DNA of 64,000 nucleotides, from the NCBI GenBank assembly GCA_003022435.1, contig PXUA01000008.1, positions 62,001-126,000 of the forward strand, written 5' to 3'. The notes beneath the pieces were generated by a model, which saw nothing but the letters and a program-made list of their open reading frames with translations, had not been told where the DNA came from and searched no databases. The DNA is from Bacteroidetes bacterium SW_9_63_38. Its GTDB lineage: Bacteria; Bacteroidota; Rhodothermia; Rhodothermales; Salinibacteraceae. Shown piece by piece: positions 15,881 to 25,014 of the stretch. Numbering within the stretch: the first letter of the stretch is position 1; each line of letters opens with the position of its first letter. Made by a program: the position numbers and the translations under genes.

Positions 15881-15943
15881 GCACAGCTCAGTATTCTGGG
15901 AATGGGATAGGACACCCAGCCGCCCAGAATGCATACCGCAGCG

Positions 15944-16828
15944 TTATTCCACATTCCGGATCTGCTCCTTGATCTTTTCGATCTCCTCCTTCATGTCCAC
16001 GGCGTGACGCGAAATGGTTTCGTCGTCGGCCTTCGCGCCAATCGTGTTGGCCTCCCGGTGGATCTCCTGCGTGACGAACTTGAGCTTGCGCCCGGCGGGC
16101 TCGTCGCTGTCGAGCGCCTCTCGAAACATCGTGAGGTGAGAGTGGAGGCGCACGCACTCCTCGGTGATGTCCAGTTTGTCGGCGAGCATGGCGATCTCCG
16201 TCTCAATCCGATCCGGGTCCACGTTGTCGTCCGCCACAAGCTCCGTGAGGCGCTCTCGGAGCTGGTCCTGGCGTTCCTCGACCCGCTTGGGGGCACGGTC
16301 CTCGATCGCGTTCAGGTGATCGTCGATCGCGTGCGTGCGGGCCTCCAGATCTTCGCGGAGTGCTTCGCCCTCGTCCGTCCGCATGGCACGCAGATCCTCG
16401 ATGGCCGCGCCAAGGGCCTCCTGCACGTACGACCAGGCCCGCTGGATTCTGGCGGCTTCCCGTTCCTCCTCCGCCGCGAAGAGGTCCTCGAATTGGAGCA
16501 GGTGGTCCAGCCGCACCGGCTCCTCGATTTGCGCGGCTGCACTCAGCCGCTCCAATCGCTCCTTGTAGCGCAGGGCGGCGTCGGAGTCGACGGCGTCGGG
16601 CAGATCGTCGGTGTCGCTGTGCTCGACGGTGACGTACACGTCGAACTGGCCGCGCTCGAAGGCCTCCTGCACCCGACTTCGGAGCTCAGATTCTGCTTCC
16701 GCCATCGCGTCGGGGAGGTGCACGTAGACGTTCAGGTGCCGCTTGTTGGTCGATCGGAGCTCCACGGACGCGGTCGTGCCGTCGCCCCCGGCCCGCCCGT
16801 GTCCAAAGCCCGTCATACTACGAATCAT
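15944..16828 (-). CDS. YicC/YloC-family endoribonuclease
   Basis: A 294-residue protein beginning MIRSMTGFGHG, the family hallmark, with the VELRSTNKRHLNVYVHLPD block and a C-terminal DUF1732 region (AGRKLKFVTQEIHREANTIG, then ISRHAVDMKEEIEKIKEQIR). YicC-type proteins are recently recognised endoribonucleases acting in RNA turnover. Location directly upstream of gmk is conserved in many bacteria. Start ATG at 16828; an internal ATG four residues later (MTGFG) is an equally possible start. Confidence 0.93.
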   Translation of the reverse strand: MIRSMTGFGHGRAGGDGTTASVELRSTNKRHLNVYVHLPDAMAEAESELRSRVQEAFERGQFDVYVTVEHSDTDDLPDAVDSDAALRYKERLERLSAAAQIEEPVRLDHLLQFEDLFAAEEEREAARIQRAWSYVQEALGAAIEDLRAMRTDEGEALREDLEARTHAIDDHLNAIEDRAPKRVEERQDQLRERLTELVADDNVDPDRIETEIAMLADKLDITEECVRLHSHLTMFREALDSDEPAGRKLKFVTQEIHREANTIGAKADDETISRHAVDMKEEIEKIKEQIRNVE

Positions 16829-16930
16829 AGGACGAGAAGACGTTGAGCGGTAGAGCGTTATGCGTTGATTGCGGGCAAAACGCTGAACGCTCGACGCCGA
16901 ACGCTCAACGGATCACGCGGGGCAAATCAG

Positions 16931-16960
16931 AAAAAGCCGAGTCCGGACGCCGACTCGGCT
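16931..16960 (-). terminator. Terminator after tRNA-Ser
   Basis: The hairpin AGCCGAGTC/GACTCGGCT is followed on the minus strand by TTTTT (A-run at 16931-16935). It lies 32 bases past the tRNA-Ser 3' end. Confidence 0.75.
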
Positions 16961-16991
16961 CGCTGCAAAATGGGATGGAACGCAAAAGCGG

Positions 16992-17079
16992 CGGAGGGGG
17001 AGGGATTCGAACCCTCGGTACCGCAAGGCGGCACACTCGCTTTCCAGGCGAGCACCTTCGACCACTCGGTCACCCCTCC
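16992..17079 (-). tRNA. tRNA-Ser (anticodon GGA)
   Basis: An 88-nt type II tRNA on the minus strand. The acceptor is GGAGGGG/CCCCTCC with discriminator G. The anticodon stem CTCGC/GCGAG encloses loop CTGGAAA (GGA). A long variable arm (TGCCGCCTTGCGGTA) and T arm GGGTTCGAATCCC follow. It sits between frr and yicC. Confidence 0.96.
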
Positions 17080-17097
17080 AGGGAAAGCACTGTCAAA

Positions 17098-17213
17098 TTG
17101 CGAGTGTCGAATGTCGAATTGGAGGCGGGTGATCCGGGCCAAACCCCTCTCCCCCGAAATTTGAAACGTCCTCGACACTCCCAAACTCGCAACTCGAAAA
17201 TCGACACTTGCAA
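17098..17213. repeat. Palindromic dispersed repeat between tRNA-Ser and frr
   Basis: The left end TTGCGAGTGTCGAATGTCGA and the right end (reverse complement TTGCAAGTGTCGATTTTCGA) form imperfect terminal inverted repeats of an element of about 116 bp. Related copies lie at 20742-20806 and inside the tRNA-Arg intron at 7471-7556. No coding capacity. Confidence 0.75.
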
Positions 17214-17217
17214 CTGC

Positions 17218-17787
17218 CTACACGTCCATAATCTTCTCCTTCTTCTTTTCCAGCAGCGTGTCGACCTGGTCGGTGTACGTGTCCGTAATCTCCTGAAGGT
17301 CCTCCTCCCCGCCGTACAGCACGTCCTCCGAGAGATTCTCGTCGTCGACGATGCGTTGGAGCTCGTTTTTGGCGTCGCCGCGGATGTTGCGGATCGCGAT
17401 TTTGGCCTCCTCGGCCCGCTCGCGGGCATTTTCGGCCAGCTCCTTCCGGCGCTCCTCCGAGAGGGGCGGAATCGGGATGCGGATCTTTTCGCCGTCGTTG
17501 TTGGGGTTGAGGCCGAGGTCGGCCTTCATAATGCCCTTCTCGATGTCCTCCATCGCGTTGCGGTCGAACGGCTGCACCACCAGCAGATCGGGCTGGGGCG
17601 CGCTCACGCTGGCCACCTGGTTGAGCGGCGTCTGGGAGCCGTAGTACATCACCGTCACGTTTTCGAGCATGCCCGGCGAGGCGCGCCCGGCGCGGATCGT
17701 CTTGAGCTCAGAGCGGAAGTAGGATACAGTCTCCTCCATTCGCTCGTCGACCTCATCCAGAAGGTCCTGTACGGGATCGTCGGGCAT
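17218..17787 (-). CDS. frr: Ribosome recycling factor
   Basis: A 189-residue RRF with ELKTIRAGRASPGMLENVTV, VQPFDRNAMEDIEKGI and the LNPNNDGEKIRIPIPPLSEE block. It splits post-termination ribosomes together with EF-G. The start is the ATG of MPDDPVQDLL; the longer frame upstream lacks similarity. It follows pyrH at 86 bases, the standard rpsB-tsf-pyrH-frr order. Confidence 0.97.
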   Translation of the reverse strand: MPDDPVQDLLDEVDERMEETVSYFRSELKTIRAGRASPGMLENVTVMYYGSQTPLNQVASVSAPQPDLLVVQPFDRNAMEDIEKGIMKADLGLNPNNDGEKIRIPIPPLSEERRKELAENARERAEEAKIAIRNIRGDAKNELQRIVDDENLSEDVLYGGEEDLQEITDTYTDQVDTLLEKKKEKIMDV

Positions 17788-17873
17788 GGCAGTGTGCGGC
17801 GGTGATGCGTCGAGAGAGCGAAGGGGACAATCGGGAACCCCCCAATCAACGTTGAGAATCCGAGTTCCGGTAG

Positions 17874-18647
17874 CTACGCCGGGACGCGTTCGGCAGCCTG
17901 TTTTGACTCGTCCCAATGCACGCGGGTGCCCACGGTTTCTCCGGACAGTAGGCGCGACAGGTTGCCGGGCGTGCCCATGTTGAATACGATAATCGGCATT
18001 TTCGATTCCTGGCAGAGCGTGAGCGCCGTCATGTCCATCACGCGGAGGTCGCGCTGGATTACTTCCTGGCCGTGAATCTGGAGAAAGCGCTCGGCGTCGT
18101 CGTGCTCCTCGGGGTCCTCCGTAAACACGCCGTCCACGCGGGTGCCCTTGAGGATGACATCAGCATCGATCTCAAGGCCGCGCAGGCCCGCCGCCGTGTC
18201 GGTCGTAAAATAGGGGTTGCCGGTGCCGGCGCCGAAGATCACGACGCGGCCCTTTTCGAGGTGGCGGATGGCCCGTCGCCGGATGAACGGCTCGGCAATC
18301 TCCTCCATCTTGATGCTGGACTGGAGCCGGGTCACGAGGTCCTCCTGCTCGAAGGCGTCCTGCAGGGCCATGCCGTTGATCATGGTGGCGAGCATGCCCA
18401 TGTAGTCGGCGTGGGCGCGCGTCATGCCCTCCATGGCGTTCTCGACGCCCCGAAAGATATTGCCGCCCCCGATAACAATGGCGACCTCCGCGCCCAGGTC
18501 CACGGCCTTCCGGACCTCTTCGGCGTAGGTGCGGAGGACGGCCTCGTCGATGCCGAAGTCACGCTCGCCCCCGAGCAGGGCCTCACCACTCAGCTTCAGC
18601 AACACGCGCTGATACTGCAAGTCCTGCGGTTGGCCGGAAGTGCTCAT
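17874..18647 (-). CDS. pyrH: UMP kinase
   Basis: A 257-residue amino-acid-kinase-fold enzyme converting UMP to UDP in pyrimidine nucleotide synthesis. Motifs are [25 protein letters not shown], the helix [36 protein letters not shown], and [20 protein letters not shown] near the C-terminus. It carries a short C-terminal extension beyond the usual 235-245 residues. It lies between tsf and frr. Confidence 0.97.
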   Translation of the reverse strand: MSTSGQPQDLQYQRVLLKLSGEALLGGERDFGIDEAVLRTYAEEVRKAVDLGAEVAIVIGGGNIFRGVENAMEGMTRAHADYMGMLATMINGMALQDAFEQEDLVTRLQSSIKMEEIAEPFIRRRAIRHLEKGRVVIFGAGTGNPYFTTDTAAGLRGLEIDADVILKGTRVDGVFTEDPEEHDDAERFLQIHGQEVIQRDLRVMDMTALTLCQESKMPIIVFNMGTPGNLSRLLSGETVGTRVHWDESKQAAERVPA

Positions 18648-18811
18648 AAGAAAATCTGATCTACGGGCAGAGGAAAGGGGCAGGCTGCATCGACGCTACC
18701 GTCAATGCTGCCAGCCCCACAATCAGCAACCCATCGAGAAAAGTCAACCGGAACGGGCAGCCCGACGGGCTGAATCCGTTGAAAATGAATGCGAGCCGGC
18801 GGGGAGCGTCG

Positions 18812-19642
18812 CTAGTCGCCGAGTGCGTAGCGGGTAAACCGCTCGACCGTCAGCCCGGCGTCGTCGATCATCTCCTGCACAGAGACCGAGGAGTCTTTCA
18901 CGAAGGCCTGCTCCAGAAGGACATTGTCTTCGAAGAAACGGTCGAGCTTGCCGTCCACGATCTGGTCGATTACGTGCTCGGGCTTGCCCTCGTTGAGGGC
19001 CGCCTCGCGGGCCACCTCGCGCTCCTCGGCCTTCACGTCTTCGGGCACCTCCTCGCGGGACACGGCGATCGGTTCGAGCGCCGCAATCTGCATGGCCACG
19101 TCGCGCCCGGCCTCTTCCAGGTTGCCGTCGCCGTCGACCTCCACGAGCACGCCGAGCTTCGAGCCCGGGTGGACGTAGGAGATCAGTCGTCCGTCGCCGC
19201 TCTCCAGGATGTCGAAGCGGCGGACGGCCAGCTTCTCGCCGATCTTGCCGGTGAGGGCCACCAATTCATCCTCAACGGTCGTGTCGTCCTTGTACGGCGC
19301 CACCTTCAGGGCATCCAGGTCGTCCGGCTGCTCGTCGAGCACAATCTCGGCCACCCGATCAGCAAAGTCCTGGAAGTCGTCGGTGCGGGCCACAAAGTCG
19401 GTCTCACAGTTGACCTCAACGATGGCTCCGAGCGAGTGGTCGTCGGAGAACGCCGTGACGACGAGACCCTCGTCGGCCTCCTTGCCGGAGCGTTTTCCGG
19501 CGACCTTCTCGCCCTTCTTTCGGAGGAGGTTGACGGCCTCGTCGAAGTCGCCGTCGGCCTCCTTGAGAGCCTTCTTGCAGTCCATCATGCCGACGCCCGT
19601 TGCGTCGCGCAGTTCTTTTACCTGTTTCGCAGAGATACTCAT
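18812..19642 (-). CDS. tsf: Translation elongation factor Ts
   Basis: A 276-residue EF-Ts. The N-terminal UBA-like domain has [20 protein letters not shown], then [14 protein letters not shown]. The core has [17 protein letters not shown] and the [18 protein letters not shown] strand. It exchanges GDP for GTP on EF-Tu. It is 57 bases downstream of rpsB and presumably co-transcribed. Confidence 0.97.
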   Translation of the reverse strand: MSISAKQVKELRDATGVGMMDCKKALKEADGDFDEAVNLLRKKGEKVAGKRSGKEADEGLVVTAFSDDHSLGAIVEVNCETDFVARTDDFQDFADRVAEIVLDEQPDDLDALKVAPYKDDTTVEDELVALTGKIGEKLAVRRFDILESGDGRLISYVHPGSKLGVLVEVDGDGNLEEAGRDVAMQIAALEPIAVSREEVPEDVKAEEREVAREAALNEGKPEHVIDQIVDGKLDRFFEDNVLLEQAFVKDSSVSVQEMIDDAGLTVERFTRYALGD

Positions 19643-19699
19643 TGTCTGAATGGTCGGAAGAGAGTCAACGAAGGACGATCTCAGGGCAATGGGCCGTCG

Positions 19700-20542
19700 T
19701 TACGACCTGGCCTTCTTCTTGTCGGCCTCCTTCTTCATTTTCCGTTCCTGAAGGCCTTCCTCGATCGCGTCCGTAATGGTGGAGGTCACGAGCTCAATGG
19801 AGCTGAGCGCGTCGTCGTTGACGGGAATCGGGTAGTCGATGTTTTTCGGATTCCCGTTGGTGTCGACCATCGCGATGATGGGGATGCCCAGGTTTTGGGC
19901 CTCACTGACCGCAATCTCCTCCCGCTTCACGTCAACAATGTAGAGGGCGCCGGGGAGGTTGGGCATGTCCCGGATGCCGCCGAGCGTATCTTCGAGCTTC
20001 TCGTGCTCGCGGAGGCGAAGGAGTTTCTCCTTCTTCTTCAGCTTGTCGAGGGTGCCGTCCCGGTTCATGCGTTCGATCTCTTCCATCCGCCGGATGGACT
20101 TCCGGATCGTCTGGAAGTTGGTCATCGTGCCGCCGAGCCAGCGGTCCACCATGTGCGGCATGCCGCAGTTCTCGGCGTGCTCGCGGACAATGTCCTGAGC
20201 CTGCTTCTTGGTGCCGGCAAAAAGAATCTTCTTGCCGCGCTGAGCAAACCGCTTGGCGGCCTGCGCGGCCTTGTCCAGGAGGACCTGCGTTTGCATCAGG
20301 TCAATGATGTGGATGTTATTCCGCTTCATGAAGATGTACTTCTCCATGCGCGGATTCCACCGGCTCGTCAGGTGCCCGAAGTGGGCGCCGGACTTCAGGA
20401 GCTCTTCGATGGTGACGCGGTGGGAGGATTCCTGTTGCTCCTCGCCCGTATCGGACGCGTCGTCGATGTCCTCTTCGGGCACCGCGTCGTCGGGCATCTC
20501 TTCACTTGTGTCGGGGTGCTGCGCAGTCGTCTCGTCGGCCAT
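19700..20542 (-). CDS. rpsB: 30S ribosomal protein S2
   Basis: A 280-residue S2. The conserved body starts near residue 43 with VTIEELLKSGAHFGHLTSRW and includes FAGTKKQAQDIVREHAENCG, WLGGTMTNFQTIRKS and IPIIAMVDTNGNPKNIDYPI. An extra 40-residue N-terminal tail is very acidic (MPDDAVPEEDIDDASDTGEE), a typical halophile addition. The start is the ATG of MADETTAQH. Confidence 0.97.
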   Translation of the reverse strand: MADETTAQHPDTSEEMPDDAVPEEDIDDASDTGEEQQESSHRVTIEELLKSGAHFGHLTSRWNPRMEKYIFMKRNNIHIIDLMQTQVLLDKAAQAAKRFAQRGKKILFAGTKKQAQDIVREHAENCGMPHMVDRWLGGTMTNFQTIRKSIRRMEEIERMNRDGTLDKLKKKEKLLRLREHEKLEDTLGGIRDMPNLPGALYIVDVKREEIAVSEAQNLGIPIIAMVDTNGNPKNIDYPIPVNDDALSSIELVTSTITDAIEEGLQERKMKKEADKKKARS

Positions 20543-20741
20543 GATGTACTGGTTGGGATGGAAAGATTGGGTTTCGGCTACTACGACCGTCGCTTGCGCA
20601 GCGAAACCGGGCGCTGAGCGTGGGGGCATGGGGCAGCAGGGAGCGAAACGCGTATGCGCTCCACACCCACGCACCCGTGCTCTCATGCTCATGCACGGTC
20701 AACCCACTGTCGCATCGGGCCGTATGGTTGATTGATGCAGT

Positions 20742-20806
20742 GTCGAGTTGCGAGTGTCGAATGTCGAATTGCATCCATCCGACACTCGCCAATCGCAATT
20801 CGAAAC
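20742..20806. repeat. Palindromic dispersed repeat between rpsB and rpsI
   Basis: A short inverted-repeat element with TTGCGAGTGTCGAATGTCGA on the left and CGACACTCGCCAATCGCAAT on the right, ending three bases from the rpsI stop codon. Same family as 17098-17213 and 7471-7556. Confidence 0.75.
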
Positions 20807-20809
20807 CGG

Positions 20810-21208
20810 CTAACGTTTGCTGTACTGGCTCTTCTTCCGGGCCCCGGGCTGGCCGTACTTCTTGCGCTCGACCATGCGGTCGTCGCGGGTCAGGTAGCCG
20901 GCGTCGCGGAGCGGGCCGCGCAGTTCTTCGTCGTACTCGACGAGGGCGCGGGCGATGCCGAGGCGAATGGCCTCGGCCTGGCCGGTGAGGCCGCCACCGG
21001 ACGCGTTGACCTTCACGTTGAACTGACCGAGCGTCTCGGTCACGTCGAACGGCTGATCGAGCGTGCGGCGGCGCCAGGGACTCGGGAAGTAGTCTTCCGC
21101 GTCGCGCTCGTTCACCTCAAAGGTAGAGCCGTCGCCGGGGCGCAGGTAGACGCGCGCCGTGGAAGTCTTGCGACGCCCGATGGCCTGGAACTGGGTCATC
21201 GTAGGCAT
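20810..21208 (-). CDS. rpsI: 30S ribosomal protein S9
   Basis: A 132-residue S9 with AIGRRKTSTARVYLRPGDG, then NVKVNASGGGLTGQAEAIRL and the basic C-terminal tail ending KKYGQPGARKKSQYSKR, whose last residues contact P-site tRNA. It follows rplM in the universal L13-S9 pair. Confidence 0.97.
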   Translation of the reverse strand: MPTMTQFQAIGRRKTSTARVYLRPGDGSTFEVNERDAEDYFPSPWRRRTLDQPFDVTETLGQFNVKVNASGGGLTGQAEAIRLGIARALVEYDEELRGPLRDAGYLTRDDRMVERKKYGQPGARKKSQYSKR

Positions 21209-21252
21209 AAGAAAAGAGTCAAGTCGTCAAAAAAACGTCGTCTGAAAAGGGG

Positions 21253-21699
21253 TTACGCCGTGTCGAGCGGGGCCGGCTCCTGCGCGTCGTGCGGGTGGTC
21301 CGGACCCTCGTATACCTTAAGTTTCTTGAACGTGCGGCGACCGAGGGGGCCATCCGGCAGCATGCCCTCCACCGCTCGTTCGATAATCTTGGTCGCCCGG
21401 TCGGACCGGACCTCTTCGGGAGATTCGGTGTGGTCGCCCCCGGGATGCCCGCTGTAGCGAAGGTACTTCTTGTCGGTTTCCTTCGTGCCGGTAAATTCCG
21501 CTTTCTCGGCGTTCACGACAATCACGTGGTCGCCCGTATCCATGTGCGGGGTAAACGTGGGCTTGTGCTTGCCGCGAAGCACGCGAGCGATGTCGGAGGC
21601 CAGACGGCCCACCACCCGGTTCTCGGCGTCGACCACGTACCAGTCGGGCTCAATGTCGCTGGGGGTGGCGTTGTAGGTCTTAAAGCTCTGTGTGTCCAT
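21253..21699 (-). CDS. rplM: 50S ribosomal protein L13
   Basis: A 148-residue L13 with WYVVDAENRVVGRLASDIAR, the GDHVIVVNAEKAEFTGTK strand and ERAVEGMLPDGPLGRRTFKK. The start is the ATG of MDTQSFKTYN. It is the first gene of the minus-strand translation operon; the 400 bases upstream are shared with a divergent sigma factor gene. Confidence 0.97.
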   Translation of the reverse strand: MDTQSFKTYNATPSDIEPDWYVVDAENRVVGRLASDIARVLRGKHKPTFTPHMDTGDHVIVVNAEKAEFTGTKETDKKYLRYSGHPGGDHTESPEEVRSDRATKIIERAVEGMLPDGPLGRRTFKKLKVYEGPDHPHDAQEPAPLDTA

Positions 21700-22100
21700 C
21701 GGGCTCGGTCGCTTCACTCAATTCGGGAACGGGCGTAGGGCACGGCCGGACCGCAAGCGTCGCGGCTCCTCCACGGTGCGGAGGACCGACGCGCAGTGCG
21801 AAAAACGGTCGGCACGAGTCGACAGCAGGCATACAAATCCTGCCATCGAAACCCTACGGCAAGCCTCTGGCACGTTCTCGTACAGGGCAGGTTTTCGGGA
21901 CGGGAGAGATTCCCTCAATCTTGACGGAGAGTGCAGGAGAGAGGAGGGCCGTCTCGGTAGGGGGGAGATCGCCGGACCGGCAGGGTTGCATTTTGTCTGA
22001 GTCAAAGAAATATTTAATTGAGGATACATTTTCGGGAAAGGCGCCGGTTTCACCTCTCGCGACCGCCCTTCAGATCTCTGTTCACTGGGTCGATTTCGTC
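21700..22100. promoter_or_regulatory. Divergent intergenic region between rplM and the sigma factor
   Basis: About 400 bases with no convincing gene. The segment 21995-22035 (AAAGAAATATTTAATTGAGG) is AT-rich compared with its surroundings and is the best candidate for a promoter reading towards the sigma factor. I cannot fix -33/-7 boxes with confidence. Confidence 0.4.
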
Positions 22101-22730
22101 ATGTCCGTCGCTTCGTCCCATCTGCGAGCCGTTTCCGATGAACTTCCGTTCCCGATGGACGACACCGACGCGGTCAACGATGCGTTCCGTCGCTGGCAGC
22201 AGCAGGACGACGCCGAGGCCGGGCAGATTGTGAAGCTGTGGGTGTACTGCTACGTCTGTCGGTACTTCCTGATGAAAGACGCCGGGAATGCCTTCGACCG
22301 GGCGGCGATCCAGGACGAACTGGTCACGAAGACCTACGAGAAGGTGCGAGAAAATCGCGACAGCGTGCGGGCCGCGGATTGCTTTTCGAGGTGGGTGGGC
22401 GTCATCTGCAAGAACACGTTCCTCAATTACGCACGGCGCACCCGCGTGGCAGAGTCGGTTGACCGCGAGTACGGGCCCACCCTGACGGCGGGGGACGGGT
22501 ACCACCCCTCCACGCGGCTTGTATGTCCCCGCGAGGTGCTGAACGATGCCATCAGCCGACTGCCCGAGTATCTGCGAATCCCGGCCCGGCTCTACTTTCT
22601 CGAGCACAGGAGCTTCGAGGAGATCAGTGAGCGGACCGGAAAGTCCATGTCAACTGTTCGCACCTACAAGCACAAGGCGATCCAGCGACTCCGCAACGAC
22701 AAAGGGTTGCAGGAGTACGTCGGTCGGTAA
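22101..22730 (+). CDS. RNA polymerase sigma factor, sigma-70/ECF type
   Basis: A 209-residue sigma factor. Region 2 is spread over residues 40-115 (TKTYEKVRENRD, then CFSRWVGVICKNTFLNYARR). Region 4 follows at 145-205 (AISRLPEYLRIPARLYFLEH, then SFEEISERTGKSMSTVRTYK), with a helix-turn-helix for -35 recognition. The start is the ATG of MSVASSHLRA. The next gene, 134 bases downstream on the same strand, encodes a single-pass membrane protein, which could be a regulator or target, though it lacks anti-sigma motifs. Confidence 0.85.
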   Translation: MSVASSHLRAVSDELPFPMDDTDAVNDAFRRWQQQDDAEAGQIVKLWVYCYVCRYFLMKDAGNAFDRAAIQDELVTKTYEKVRENRDSVRAADCFSRWVGVICKNTFLNYARRTRVAESVDREYGPTLTAGDGYHPSTRLVCPREVLNDAISRLPEYLRIPARLYFLEHRSFEEISERTGKSMSTVRTYKHKAIQRLRNDKGLQEYVGR

Positions 22731-22864
22731 TCGGCGGTATCCACGACGCCAACGATTCCATTCATACACTGTCCGGGATTCCAGTCCCGTACCACGAATC
22801 GTGTGCATCCCGGTCCCCGTAACGGTTGACCGTCAGTAATTTTCGTTGAGGGACTCGACAGTGC

Positions 22865-23434
22865 ATGGACAACGTCGCGGAGCAGGTTCGGTCGTACCTT
22901 GGGTGGCTTGCAGCGATTCCTATGAGCGTTCGGATTGCTGCGGGTGCCCTGCTGGCGCTGCTGGGGATCTATCTGGTGCTTGCCGCCGCCGACCGATGGT
23001 CACGGACGCCTCTGGAGCGGCTGTCGACAATGACCGTGGACGAGCAGATGCTCGACAACTACCGGCGAACAATGGGGCGTCCGGCGTCGACGGCCGATAC
23101 GCTCACGGCAGGGACCCTGTACATGCGGACGCTCTCGACGCTCCGGGGCGCTCGGGCGTCGACGCTGGGCCTATTTCCCCGCTATAATCCCGACTCCCTC
23201 CAACACGCCGAGCACGGACTGGAACAGGTGGTCCGGCGGACGGACGAGGGATCCTTCCTTGCCCTCGAGGCTCACTTCTACCTTGGAAAGGTGCACCTCG
23301 CGCAGCGCGATCTGCAAGAGGCACGATCCTACTTCGAGCATGTCGTCCAGGAAGAAGGGCGTCGGCAAGAAGACGCCCGTCGCATTCTCCGGGCCCTCAT
23401 GCGGATGGGGGATGGGGACAATGCCGGTCGCTGA
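22865..23434 (+). CDS. Single-pass membrane protein with TPR-like helices
   Basis: A 189-residue protein. A transmembrane helix spans about residues 24-45 (IAAGALLALLGIYLVLAAAD), and a helical domain follows in which residues 110-175 (LEAHFYLGKVHLAQRDLQEA, RSYFEHVVQEE) look like one or two tetratricopeptide repeats. It follows the sigma factor gene on the same strand, and its function is unknown. It converges with dnaN. Confidence 0.7.
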   Translation: MDNVAEQVRSYLGWLAAIPMSVRIAAGALLALLGIYLVLAAADRWSRTPLERLSTMTVDEQMLDNYRRTMGRPASTADTLTAGTLYMRTLSTLRGARASTLGLFPRYNPDSLQHAEHGLEQVVRRTDEGSFLALEAHFYLGKVHLAQRDLQEARSYFEHVVQEEGRRQEDARRILRALMRMGDGDNAGR

Positions 23435-23499
23435 CACGAATTGGTTGTGCTTTCCCGAATACGATCACACGATCAACGAAGGCAAGAAAGAAGTGGGGC

Positions 23500-23537
23500 C
23501 CAAGACGAAACGGGTGCCGGCACACGCCGACACCCGT
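23500..23537 (-). terminator. Terminator of dnaN
   Basis: On the minus strand a 12-bp stem ACGGGTGTCGGC/GCCGGCACCCGT with a GTGT loop is followed by TTCGTCTT. It begins 30 bases after the dnaN stop codon. Confidence 0.7.
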
Positions 23538-23566
23538 TCGGAATCTCCAACCTTCTCGGCGTGCGG

Positions 23567-24700
23567 TTAGGCGTACGTGTTGAGCATCACCGGCATGATG
23601 AGCATCAGGATGTCCTCGCCCTCTTCCTGCTCTTGCGGAAGGACAATGCCGGCTCGGTTTGGGGAACTCAGCTTAAACTCCACCTCGTCGCTCGTCGCGT
23701 TGCTCAGCACCTCAGTGAGGTACTCGGAGTTGAAGCCGATTTCCATGTCCTCGCTGTCGTAGTCGCAGCGGATGGTTTCTTCGGCCTCGCTGGACCGCTC
23801 GACGTCCTCCGCCGAGATCGTGACCGTGTCGCCCGTAATGTCGAGCCGAATCTGGTTCGTCATGCTGGAGGAGTAGAGCCCCACACGCTTCACGGCGTTG
23901 AGCATATCCTCGCGGTTGACGGTCAGCGTGCGGTCGTTCTCGTCGGGGATGACCGCCTCGTAGTTGGGGTACGTTTCGTCGATAAGACGGGCCAGCACAC
24001 GGGCGTTCTTGAAGTCGAAGGCCACGTGTCCCTCGTCGACCCGGATGGTGCAGACCTCATCGTCCTCAACGATTCGTCCCACGTGCTTGGTGGCTTCCTC
24101 CGGGACGATGAAGTCCACGTCCTCATCGGCCTGGAGGTCGGGAAGGTCAAGGCGCACGAGGCGGTGCCCGTCGGTGGCCACCACGCGGGTGTCGTCCGCG
24201 CTCATCTGGAAGTACACGCCCATCATGGCCGGCCGGAGCGCGTCCTGGCTCACGGCGAAGGCCGTCTTGTCGATCGCCTGTCCCAGCAGTCCGCCCTCCA
24301 CGTTGATCTCGTGCTGCCCCTCCAGGTCCGGCAGCTCGGGGTAATCCTCCCCGTCGTGCCCCACCATCTTGTAGTGCCCCTGGTCCGTCTCCATGCGGAT
24401 CTCAAAGTCCCCGTCCGCCGAGAACTCGATGGGAAGGTCCGGCAGCGCGCGCAACGTGTCGAGCAGGCGCTGTACGGGCACCGCAATCGGCGTGCTTTCC
24501 GGCGTGCCGTTCTTCTCGAACTGCACGGACACGGTCTGCGTGATCGAAATTTCGAGGTCGGTTGCGCTCATCCGCAGGGTGTCGCCCCCCCGCTCAAACA
24601 ACACGCATTCCAGAATTGGCATCGTGCTTTTGGAGGGGACGGCCCGGTTGACGGTGTTGAGCGCCTCAAGGAGGTCGGCGCTGGAGGCGGTAAATTTCAT
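23567..24700 (-). CDS. dnaN: DNA polymerase III beta sliding clamp
   Basis: A 377-residue clamp, the processivity ring of the replicase. Typical segments: MKFTASSADLLEALNTVNRA at the start, STMPILECVLF, SQDALRPAMMGVYFQM, VATDGHRLVRLDLP (conserved ATDGHRL), and the C-terminal MLIMPVMLNTYA (equivalent of LIMPMRL). The start is the ATG of MKFTASS. It lies 314 bases downstream of dnaA on the same strand. Confidence 0.96.
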   Translation of the reverse strand: MKFTASSADLLEALNTVNRAVPSKSTMPILECVLFERGGDTLRMSATDLEISITQTVSVQFEKNGTPESTPIAVPVQRLLDTLRALPDLPIEFSADGDFEIRMETDQGHYKMVGHDGEDYPELPDLEGQHEINVEGGLLGQAIDKTAFAVSQDALRPAMMGVYFQMSADDTRVVATDGHRLVRLDLPDLQADEDVDFIVPEEATKHVGRIVEDDEVCTIRVDEGHVAFDFKNARVLARLIDETYPNYEAVIPDENDRTLTVNREDMLNAVKRVGLYSSSMTNQIRLDITGDTVTISAEDVERSSEAEETIRCDYDSEDMEIGFNSEYLTEVLSNATSDEVEFKLSSPNRAGIVLPQEQEEGEDILMLIMPVMLNTYA

Positions 24701-24950
24701 GGCGTGGGTCGAGGTCTGTCGATGGGCGAATGCAGGCAGGTGCACGCCGGAGCGCGGATGGGACGGGGCGGCGTCGCAGGCTCCGCCCCGTTTCTGCCGG
24801 CGGGCTGCGGACCGGCGGCCCTTCCGGCCAATAATTGGCGCGTTTCAACAATCAAGAGGAACGTGCAACTGCCGTGATCAAGACATTCAATAAAAGGAAC
24901 AGGGAAGCCCGTTTCAACACATCCTGACAGGGGCGAGAGATCCGATCCCG

Positions 24951-24990
24951 GGACCGTTCGTCCCAGGACCGTTCGTCCCAGGACCGTTCG
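24951..24990. repeat. 15-bp minisatellite between dnaA and dnaN
   Basis: About 2.7 tandem copies of GGACCGTTCGTCCCA in the 314-base dnaA-dnaN intergenic region. Nothing else recognisable lies in that spacer. Confidence 0.85.
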
Positions 24991-25014
24991 GAGGCGGCGC
25001 TGGGGAGAAAGCCC

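Noticed and set aside
18779..20617. A 612-codon plus-strand open frame over tsf and rpsB
   Set aside because: It is antisense to two ribosomal/translation genes that are unmistakable; no motifs.
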